Part shown: positions 1 through 7,085 of the stretch, piece after piece
Numbering within the stretch: position 1 is the stretch's first letter
How the letters are laid out: every line of letters starts with the position of its first letter
NCBI GenBank assembly: GCA_007134465.1
Contig: SLKS01000365.1
Span: forward strand, 1-42,292
Direction: 5' to 3'
Length of the DNA: 42,292 nucleotides
Source of the DNA: Kiritimatiellia bacterium
Lineage (GTDB): Bacteria; Verrucomicrobiota; Kiritimatiellia; UBA8416; SLMC01
Position numbers and translations under genes: made by a program
Notes under the pieces: generated by a model
What the model saw: the letters and a program-made list of their open reading frames with translations, nothing else
What the model was told of the DNA's origin: nothing
The model's database searches: none

Positions 1-368
1 AAGCAGGCATTGGAGGAGATGGACGTCCATCTGGCGCGCGAAGAACGGGAGACAGGGCTGCCGGGACCGAGCCAGACAACACGTCTGACGCTCTTGGCGG
101 GAAGAACGCTGCTTGCGCAAGTTTATTGTTTGCCAGCCGGATGCCAAAAAGAAGCCCTGACTGATGAATGCAATGGCTGGCGGAACGCCTGGCCATGGGA
201 GACGAAGGCAACATATCCAAAGCCGTCCGCATGGTGGCTTCAAGCCGGATTCCCGCCGTCCGCAGATTGAAGAAACGCTTGATAAGGGAGCGCACTCAAA
301 ATGGTTGGCATTCGTTGCGCAATGCTTGTGATAGCGACCGTAAACGGTTACTGTTGGATTTAGAATAG
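1..368 (+). pseudogene. Probable transposase relic (REP-associated/IS200-like C-terminus)
   Basis: There is no intact gene before the porin. The best-looking piece begins near 168 and reads MQWLAERLAMG followed by a basic stretch. This resembles the WIAERLxMG segment at the C-terminus of REP-associated tyrosine transposases and relatives. Upstream, bases 1-165 stay open only in another frame, so if it is one gene it is frameshifted near 165 and cut by the window edge. The Y1 catalytic motifs (HUH, Tyr) are not visible because the N-terminal part is missing. The assignment rests on one short motif recalled from the family and is tentative. An unrelated cut-off reading frame is the alternative. 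Confidence 0.35.
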
Positions 369-1640
369 CACGGTCAATTCCATGCCGCCCTGATCGTTGT
401 CGCGAAACTGGCCTGGCTCGCTGGCGCGCGAGCCGCCGTACAGGTCGAGCAAGGCGCGCACGCAGATGCGTTCGTGCAGCCAATAGGCGATTTCGGGACT
501 GAGCCTGTAGCCGGCCGGGTCGAAATGGTAGCGGCCGCGCAGGCCGATTTCAACCTTGTCCTCCGCCAGACGCCGTCGCCATTCGCCAATCACGGCCTGC
601 GCAAAGGCCTTGTCCTCGATATGCGATGGATAATTGACAATCGAACGTCCGGTCCACTGCAGTCCCACCTGCGTCGCATCGTCCAGCGCATGATCGAATC
701 CGATCGCCAGCGTCATGGCGTCCCGACTCGTCAGGTTGTCCGTCGCGGCGGGGTTGCGGGTTTCCCACGGCTGGCGGGTCGTATACGCGGCTTCCGCGAA
801 AATCTTCGATCCGTTGTTTAGCCAGGCCAGCGTTGCGCCGAACGTGTGCTGGCGTCGATAGTCCAGAACGACTTCGGAGCGGGCGGAGTTCAGTCGCAGG
901 CCCGGGGCCTGATTGCAATGATAGGCATGAACGATCGCCGCCTCGAACGAATCTGCGCTATATCGCATGCGGTGCGCCCAAATGGCGGCGGACGGTTTGT
1001 CTTCGCGCACGCTCCAACCGGCCTGTTCCAGAAGCGCCAGCCGACGCGGGCGCCAGTTCGATCCGGTCGGCGCCAGCGGCGAAGGTTCGAAGGACGGCTG
1101 CGCCAGCGCTTCGTAGGAAAGCGGAGCCACGGTATAAGCGGCGTGCAAGGCCCAGACGGGCAGGATGCGGTCCGCCATCGCGAAACGCGCATATTCCCGA
1201 CGGTCTTCCGGCGTAAACGTGTCCAATGGGCCGCGATCGAGCGCGTGGCTCCAGCGCACCGACTGCTTGCCGATCCGAAAATCCCATTCGTCGCGGCGGA
1301 ACCGGATATAGGCTTCCCACCATTCCAGCCGTTCCTCCTCGGACCAGAATCCCCAGACGCGGTTTTCGCCGCGGGCGGTATGCGCGTTCGCCGAAACCAC
1401 GAGCTGTTCGCCTCGATCGCCCGGCTCCGGCGTACGCACGCCGAACCGGATATCGTTCCGCCATTCGACGATATTGTGCTCCGCTCCGCTCCGTTCGAAA
1501 ACGCGGTAGTTGCGCAGACGATAATGGCCGCGCATGCTCAGCCATTCGGGCGGCTCCAGTCCTTCGCCAGCCATGGCGAAGGACGCCAGTACGCTTGCCA
1601 GCATTGCCTCGGTCAGTATTCCCATAGCCGTTGCCCGCAT
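360..1640 (-). CDS. DUF1302-like outer-membrane beta-barrel protein
   Basis: This is a 426-residue predicted porin-like barrel. The start is the ATG at 1640, preceded by GGGAGG at good spacing. It opens a signal peptide with an Ala-rich core ending near AMA-GE (about residue 23). The mature part has alternating hydrophobic and aromatic strands and ends in Phe after TVL, as outer-membrane barrels do. The segment FRIGKQSVRWS, followed by a D.FTPEDRREY stretch and then RILPVWA, matches the signature region of DUF1302 proteins (FRxGKQ..W....D...P.DLREF). Cargo and function are unknown. It could equally be called an alginate-export-like barrel, but the IGKQ/DRREY spacing favours DUF1302. It stands alone, convergent with the relic on its left. 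Confidence 0.7.
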   Translation of the reverse strand: MRATAMGILTEAMLASVLASFAMAGEGLEPPEWLSMRGHYRLRNYRVFERSGAEHNIVEWRNDIRFGVRTPEPGDRGEQLVVSANAHTARGENRVWGFWSEEERLEWWEAYIRFRRDEWDFRIGKQSVRWSHALDRGPLDTFTPEDRREYARFAMADRILPVWALHAAYTVAPLSYEALAQPSFEPSPLAPTGSNWRPRRLALLEQAGWSVREDKPSAAIWAHRMRYSADSFEAAIVHAYHCNQAPGLRLNSARSEVVLDYRRQHTFGATLAWLNNGSKIFAEAAYTTRQPWETRNPAATDNLTSRDAMTLAIGFDHALDDATQVGLQWTGRSIVNYPSHIEDKAFAQAVIGEWRRRLAEDKVEIGLRGRYHFDPAGYRLSPEIAYWLHERICVRALLDLYGGSRASEPGQFRDNDQGGMELTVLF

Positions 1641-2555
1641 GGTATCCTCCCGCTGTTCCAGTTTCGCACCATTGAGCGAACAAAATAGGCGATACGCCCA
1701 CGCATGTAAAGACGATATTTCTCCGCCCGCGAGCAGACCAATCACAGGCGAAAATAGAGAAGCCCCGCGTTACAGCGCAAAAAACCGGCGAAAATTTGCC
1801 GCTAACGCCGTTTTCGACTCCGAAAATCCACGAAATGCATTGCCCTTCAATACAATAACGACGCTAAGCGTCGAGAATAACGTTGACCCCAATTCATTGC
1901 TCAATAAGTTGCCTATTACCGTTGCCGATTACCTACTACGGCGCCATTGGGCATGCTTGCCGCGGCCGCGGCATTCCACTCGCCCGTCCACCAAACTTGT
2001 CTGACGCTGTATGCCGGCTATCGTAACAGCCATAATGTCGCCGTGGCCGATTCGCCATCTGAGAAAATGTATCGGCAGGGGCTCCGTCATAACCAGTCCT
2101 CCTGCCGACCTGTAGGTCGCATGTGATGGAATCATGTGCCTGTTAGCCTTTCTATGGGCACGGCGCAATGTAATCATGGGCAAGCCTTCTATATGCTGAC
2201 TCGAGAACCAGCGTTTGGAGGCTCAGGAGGTCTTTTAGGGAAAGCATGTCAGCGCTACGGGCGGGGACCTGAAGGATAAGACCCGGGATCGACTTCGCCC
2301 GGATTTCCGCGGCAAGCGTCTCTATGGAGAGGTTGTCCTCCGGTTTCACTCCCCAGGAAGTTTTTTGCCGAGATGCCAACAGGTGCCTTGGCAGGCGTCC
2401 GCCCAATTACGCAATACCCGTTGAAAAGACAATAGGTTTTTCGATAGGAAGTCACAATCGGAAATAGCATCCTGACCGGACTGCCGCCGACAATTGCAAA
2501 TTATGCCTTTCAATTGGAACCGATCGCCGACCGGCGGCTACGTCTCTTCCCGGCC
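1641..2555. other. Gene-poor 915 bp relic zone
   Basis: No convincing intact gene lies between the porin and the TctA-like gene. Short open frames exist on both strands but lack ribosome-binding sites and coherent protein character. A small perfect inverted repeat, GACGCTAAGCGTC, lies near 1860. The stretch 1750-1960 is noticeably more AT-rich than the flanking genes. A possible leucine-rich-repeat relic on the minus strand is listed separately. I see no RNA gene or promoter that I could defend. Confidence 0.5.
2152..2406 (-). pseudogene. Possible leucine-rich-repeat protein relic
   Basis: A minus-strand frame contains ETLAAEIRAKSIPGL and then LSLKDLLSLQTLVLES, which has the L..L..LQTL.L spacing of leucine-rich repeats seen in PVC-type proteins (SPLKGL..LQTL). 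The frame is only about 84 codons, has no good ribosome-binding site, and loses LRR character after the second unit. If the match is real, it is a decayed fragment of a larger protein. Chance similarity of a Leu-rich frame cannot be excluded. Confidence 0.25.
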
Positions 2556-3872
2556 CTACAGCAGCCCCAGCCAGCGGGCGACGGTGGGGCCGTGGCCGGA
2601 CATGATGCAGGCGATCGGCAGCATGACCACGCCCAGCCCGTTCATGCGGCGGGCGCCGAACAGGACGGGAATCAGGCCGATGCCCAGCCCGGTCAGCATC
2701 AGGATCAGTCCGCCGCCGCCGGTCAACGCGAAAACGAGCCCGACGACCATGGCGAGCGAACCCCAGGAAAGCCGACGAACGCCGAGCCGCTGCAGCAGAA
2801 CAATCCAAAGCCGGGCGAGCGGACCGAACAGCAGCAGGGCCGTCGCTCCGCCGATGGCGAGCGCGGCCAGCGCCATGCCGTATTCGCGCTGTGTTCCGGC
2901 GGCGACCAGGCTTTGCGTCATCCAGGCGGCCCCGCCGCGGACCAGGCCAACGCCCGGCGCGAAGAGCAGGAGCATGGCCCCGGCCATGTACATGGTCTTG
3001 GCGGCGCCTTGCGAAACGAGAAAGGCGCGGTCGTCGCGCAAACTGGTCGCATGGCCGGCCAGCAAACCGCCGACTCCGGCCGTGACAACGGGGAAGAACG
3101 CGGCGAAGCCACCGCCCAGCAGTCCTGCCCCGGCGCCGGTCAGAACCGAATGCCAGGGAACGGCGTCGGTTCGGACGCTTTGCCGGGGCATGCGAACGCG
3201 ACTGACAAGGTTCATGATCAGCCAGGGCAGCGTGAACAAACCGGCAAAGGCGGGCATGAGATTCTGAAAGGCCATGGCGGCCGGAACCGGCGAACGGTAG
3301 ATCGCGATGAAGCCGAGCCAGCCGGACAGCAGAAAGGTCAGCAGTCCGAATCCCGGCGACCGCCAGGCGCGCGCCCGCGCGCGCCAGCCCGTCGGCCGCA
3401 TGCCCATAGGTTTCGGCCATTCCGAGAGCAGCATGAACGCGACAACGCTCCATAGAATCCAATGGCCGTGCGGCCGGAAGACATGGCGCACGACCGGCAG
3501 CCAGCGCGGCGCCCAAGGCCCGATCAGAAACACAAGGGCCAGCAGCGCGCCCATGCCGCCGAGCGCGGTAAGCAGGCAGGCTTCGTAGCCGCGGCCTTGC
3601 GCCAGCAGTTTCTGGCCGGGCAGGACGGTGAAGAACGCGCTTTCGTCGGGCGCCGCCGCCAGGATGGAGGGCAGCGTGTTGAGCAGGGAATAGGCGGCAA
3701 TCATGCCGCAGACGAATGGAACGGCGAATGCGGGCGGCACAGGCAGCGCATGGCGGGCCAGCAGCGCCACGGCCAGCGCCAGCGCATTATACACATGCAG
3801 CCCGGGCACGCAGGCCAGCAGCGAACCCAGCAAGGCGCCCGCCATGGCGGCCGGCACGACGTGCGGCGTCAT
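2556..3872 (-). CDS. TctA/DUF112-type integral membrane protein
   Basis: This 438-residue protein is almost entirely hydrophobic, with about ten to twelve predicted membrane segments. Near residue 24 it has PGLHVYN, and the second half repeats a similar layout with a glycine-rich FPVVTAGVGGLLAG segment. This is the two-half, PG-in-a-hairpin plan of the TctA (PF01970) superfamily, and particularly of its stand-alone DUF112-like branch known from archaea and some bacteria, rather than the tripartite tricarboxylate transporters. No TctB or TctC partner is nearby. The ATG overlaps the stop of the upstream OB-fold gene by four bases (ATGA), so the two are translationally coupled and probably work together. 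The substrate is unknown. Confidence 0.65.
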   Translation of the reverse strand: MTPHVVPAAMAGALLGSLLACVPGLHVYNALALAVALLARHALPVPPAFAVPFVCGMIAAYSLLNTLPSILAAAPDESAFFTVLPGQKLLAQGRGYEACLLTALGGMGALLALVFLIGPWAPRWLPVVRHVFRPHGHWILWSVVAFMLLSEWPKPMGMRPTGWRARARAWRSPGFGLLTFLLSGWLGFIAIYRSPVPAAMAFQNLMPAFAGLFTLPWLIMNLVSRVRMPRQSVRTDAVPWHSVLTGAGAGLLGGGFAAFFPVVTAGVGGLLAGHATSLRDDRAFLVSQGAAKTMYMAGAMLLLFAPGVGLVRGGAAWMTQSLVAAGTQREYGMALAALAIGGATALLLFGPLARLWIVLLQRLGVRRLSWGSLAMVVGLVFALTGGGGLILMLTGLGIGLIPVLFGARRMNGLGVVMLPIACIMSGHGPTVARWLGLL

Positions 3873-4408
3873 GGCGACGGTTCCTCCGCGAAACGCACAT
3901 GGTGCGCCGAATCCAGGGCCAGCCGCGGTTCGCCTTGCGCCGACAGACGGAGCCGGCCTTCCACATCCACGCGGTCGCCGCGCCGCGGCAGACGGTTCTC
4001 GGCGGCCAGCGCGGCGGCCACCTCGCGCCAGGCCTGTACGCGCACCTGGCCGGCGCCGTCGCTCACGACGAACGACAGATAGTCCGGCTCGCCTTCGCGC
4101 GGCGAAACGTACGCGTCGCGCTGCACCTCGCCGGCAATGCGTACGCGCGCGAAGTTCATGGCCGGGCCCAGGCGGTCCATCGCCACGACCGGTGGCTCGC
4201 GATAGCGCGCCGTCGCATGCAGCCAGACCAGTCCGGCCAGCGCGAGGAGCAGGGCGCCGAACCGCAACGCGCGGCGCGATCCGGCCGACGGCGCGTCCGC
4301 GTCGCAATAGGGGCAGACCTCCGCCGGCCCGATAAAGCGCTCGCAGGAGAAGCATGTGCCGGGTTGATTCTGTTCCCCATCCAAAACCGTTTCTTCGCTT
4401 GGTTTCAT
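3869..4408 (-). CDS. Zinc-ribbon, single-TM, OB-fold-like protein
   Basis: The protein has 179 residues. Residues 19-35 hold a zinc ribbon (Cys19-x2-Cys22 and Cys32-x2-Cys35), followed by a membrane segment at about 48-64. Then comes a roughly 110-residue beta-rich domain with the order of an OB-fold (ARVRIAGEV near the first strand, LSFVVSDGAGQVRVQAW in the middle, GDRVDVEGRL near the end), like nucleic-acid-binding OB domains. The start at 4408 has GGGAG eight bases upstream. It overlaps the TctA-like gene by four bases. An OB-fold tethered to the membrane next to this transporter-like family suggests a functional pair, but the ligand of the OB domain is not evident. Confidence 0.65.
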   Translation of the reverse strand: MKPSEETVLDGEQNQPGTCFSCERFIGPAEVCPYCDADAPSAGSRRALRFGALLLALAGLVWLHATARYREPPVVAMDRLGPAMNFARVRIAGEVQRDAYVSPREGEPDYLSFVVSDGAGQVRVQAWREVAAALAAENRLPRRGDRVDVEGRLRLSAQGEPRLALDSAHHVRFAEEPSP

Positions 4409-4457
4409 GGGAAGGACTCCCGACTTTCGACGCCCGACGCCGGTTGTTCTTTGCGGG

Positions 4458-4659
4458 TCACGATTGTGTGCCGCTTTCACGAGTTGCCGTGCAGTCCGGG
4501 TAACCGGAGCAGCCCCAGAAAGGGCCGCGCGCCGAGCGTATCTTCCTGCCACGGAATGAACCGCTTGCAGAAAGCGATCGCTCCCAGATGCACGATCGTC
4601 GCGAAGTTGAACGAGTAGAGCTTGCGATAGCCGCCGCTGCGCCTGAAAATCTTGCTCAA
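4458..4659 (-). pseudogene. Internally deleted four-helix-bundle/topoisomerase-type zinc-finger gene
   Basis: The reading frame starts at a TTG (4659) with a strong GGAGGAGG six bases upstream. It encodes RSGGYRKLYSF and then FCKRFIPW, the N-terminal signature of four-helix-bundle 'suffix domain' proteins, which normally run to about 200 residues. In this frame it stops at 4477. In a neighbouring frame the same strand immediately encodes GPFWGCSGYPDC and ends at 4458. That is the second half of a topoisomerase-type zinc finger, which is the usual C-terminus of this family. Both gene ends are therefore present, while the helical core and first Cys pair are missing and the junction is out of frame. 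I read it as a pseudogene made by an internal deletion. A short 60-residue product could still be translated. Confidence 0.6.
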
Positions 4660-4951
4660 GGTTTTCCTCCTCCGTTGGCGCGCGTTTCACCCGAGCCCGT
4701 TCTTTTGCGGCCGGCCACGTGCTTCTCTTCCCGCAGCGTCGGGAGTTGCGGGTCGGGCGTCCTTTCCGGTTTCGCCCGGGCCGCCTCGGTTCGCGCTTCA
4801 CGCTACGGTTTCGGTTTGGGCGTTTCGGGAGCGTGCGGGGCGCGGGCGAGGTGCGCGAGGTGCGCGACGCGGCTGCGGCAGGCGGCTTGCGCACGGTTCA
4901 GCGGCTGTGCCAGCGCACGGATTTCCGCGAGGACATGCCCCGTCCCGCCGC

Positions 4952-6982
4952 CTATTCCTCTTCCTTGTTCTTGGCGGCTTCGGCGACGATTTTCTGGGCG
5001 ACGTTGGCTGGGACCACGTCGTAGCGCTCGAACGCCATTTCGAACGAGCCTTGCCCGGCGGTCATGCTGCGCAGCTCGGCGGCGTACTTGAACAATTCGG
5101 CCTGCGGGGCCTCGGCCGTGATGACCTGCAATCCGTCTTCGGCGCCCATGCCGAGAATGCGGCCGCGCCGATGGCTCATGTCGCCGTTGATGTCGCCCAT
5201 GCATTGGTCGGGCGCCATGATCTTGAGCGCCATGATCGGCTCGAGCAACACGGGTTTGGCCTTGGCCATGCCGTCCCGGAACGCCTTCGAGCCGGCGATC
5301 TTGAAAGCGATTTCCGACGAGTCCACGTCGTGATAGGATCCGTCGTACACAGTGACCTTGACGTTCATGACCGGGTAGCCGGCAACCGCGCCGGCCTGCA
5401 TGCCTTCGACCAGCCCTTTCTGCACGGCCGGCAGATAGTTGCCCGGGATGGTTCCCCCCACGATCGCATCCACGAACCATTCTTCTTCGTCCGGCCGTTT
5501 CGGTTCGACCTTCAGATAGACCTCGCCGTACTGGCCTCGTCCGCCGGACTGTTTCTTGTGTTTGTGATGGCCTTCTCCCAGCGCGGTGACCGTTTCGCGA
5601 TAGGGCACCTTGGGGGTATCGAGCAGCACATCCACGTTGCTGCGGGTTTTCATGAGTTCGACTGCCACTTCGATATGCACGACGCCCAGTCCGGAAATGA
5701 TCATCTGCTTGGTTTCCGCGTTGCGCTCCACATGCAAAACGGGGTCTTCTTCGCAGACGCGGGTTAGCGCGGCGCCCAATTTGTCCTCGTCGGCCTGGGT
5801 CTTGGCGCGCACGGCCATAAAGGCGACCGGCGCGGGGAATTCGATCGGCTTGCAACGCGCCCGATGACCGGCGGCGCACAGCGTTTCGTTGATGGCCGTC
5901 GCCTTGAGCTTGGGCACGGCCACAATGTCGCCGGCCGTTGCCGCTGCCAGCGCCGACTGCTTCTTGCCCAGCATGGACAGCAGGGACCCAATCCGTTCCT
6001 TCTGGTCCTTGGAAATGTTCAGGACTTCGCTGTCGCTTTTGAACGTGCCGCCCCATACGCGAACGAAAGCCAACTGGCCCACGAATTCGTCGTTCACCGT
6101 GCGCCAGACGGAACCGACGAAGGGGTCGTCGGGTCCTGCGCCCACCAACTGATCTTCGGCGTCGCGTACGTCCATGTCCTGCGGCGAAGGCATGAAGACA
6201 TCCTGCGCCTCGATCAGTTCGGGGATGCCGACGCCGGCCAGGGGCAGGCAGCAGAACACAGGAACCAACATGCCGGCTTGCACGGCTTTTTTCAGCCCTT
6301 TCGACATCTCGTCCGCCGTGAGCGCCTGACCGTCAAGAAATTTCTCGATCAGCGCATCGTCCGTTTCCGACGCGCGTTCCGTGAGCGCGTTCTTCGCTTC
6401 CTCGACTGTTTCGGCCAGTTCGTCCGGCACGCCATCGGACGCCAGCGCTCCGCAGACGCCTTTCTTGTCCGGCAGCAACAGGGATGCCGGTACGCACCGG
6501 TCGCCAAACGCGTCCTGAATGCCGGCCAAGGTCTTGGCGAAGTCGGTATTGTCCTTGTCCAGCCCCGTCACGACGATGGCGCGCGGGCGCCCGAGTTTTT
6601 CGCAAAGCTTCCAGGCATGGCGCGTGCCGACCTGCACGCCCGACGAAGCGTCCACGACCATCAGGCTGTAGTCGACCGCGCTGGCCGCCGCGCAGACTTG
6701 GCCGAAAAAGTCGGCATAGCCCGGCGTATCCACGAAAACAAGTTTCATCGCCTTGCCCGACTTGGATTTGGCGACGCCGGTGAACGGTTTCGCGAAGATC
6801 GTGTTCTTGCGCGCTTTCTCGGCGTCGGTGTAATCGGCCAGACTCGACCCGTTGGCGACCGAACCCAGCCGGTCGTTCAGTCCGAGCGCGAAAGCCAGCG
6901 CATCGGTCAGCGAGGTCTTGCCGCTTCCCTGATGGCCCATGACAGCGAATGTGCGAGTGTTGGCAACGGGTATGTCGCTCAT
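4952..6982 (-). CDS. fusA: EF-G paralogue (EF-G2-type translational GTPase)
   Basis: This 676-residue protein has the full EF-G domain order: G domain (about 1-270), domain II, and domains III-V with the GGRGQYGEV segment of domain IV. The P-loop is GHQGSGKT (16-23). Two hallmark positions differ from canonical EF-G. The G3 motif is DTPGY (85-89), with Tyr where the catalytic His normally sits, as in EF-G2-type paralogues. The G4 motif reads TGLD (139-142) instead of NKxD. A housekeeping EF-G would keep both, so this is probably a secondary paralogue whose role in translation is not established. The start at 6982 has AGGGGA upstream. The 292 bp downstream (4660-4951) hold no recognisable gene. 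The symbol denotes the family, not proven orthology. Confidence 0.8.
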   Translation of the reverse strand: MSDIPVANTRTFAVMGHQGSGKTSLTDALAFALGLNDRLGSVANGSSLADYTDAEKARKNTIFAKPFTGVAKSKSGKAMKLVFVDTPGYADFFGQVCAAASAVDYSLMVVDASSGVQVGTRHAWKLCEKLGRPRAIVVTGLDKDNTDFAKTLAGIQDAFGDRCVPASLLLPDKKGVCGALASDGVPDELAETVEEAKNALTERASETDDALIEKFLDGQALTADEMSKGLKKAVQAGMLVPVFCCLPLAGVGIPELIEAQDVFMPSPQDMDVRDAEDQLVGAGPDDPFVGSVWRTVNDEFVGQLAFVRVWGGTFKSDSEVLNISKDQKERIGSLLSMLGKKQSALAAATAGDIVAVPKLKATAINETLCAAGHRARCKPIEFPAPVAFMAVRAKTQADEDKLGAALTRVCEEDPVLHVERNAETKQMIISGLGVVHIEVAVELMKTRSNVDVLLDTPKVPYRETVTALGEGHHKHKKQSGGRGQYGEVYLKVEPKRPDEEEWFVDAIVGGTIPGNYLPAVQKGLVEGMQAGAVAGYPVMNVKVTVYDGSYHDVDSSEIAFKIAGSKAFRDGMAKAKPVLLEPIMALKIMAPDQCMGDINGDMSHRRGRILGMGAEDGLQVITAEAPQAELFKYAAELRSMTAGQGSFEMAFERYDVVPANVAQKIVAEAAKNKEEE

Positions 6983-7085
6983 GTCGGTTCCCCTGTGCTA
7001 GTGCGTTTGTCTCCGGATGCTCTTTTTTTCGCGGAGAAATCGGCACTATACGGAAACCGGCGCTGGATGCAAGGGAAAAGGCGGC

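Noticed and set aside
1929-2183. Minus-strand frame MPMITLRRAHRKAN... as a gene
   Set aside because: No start signal, no domain character, and it lies in a zone of decayed sequence.
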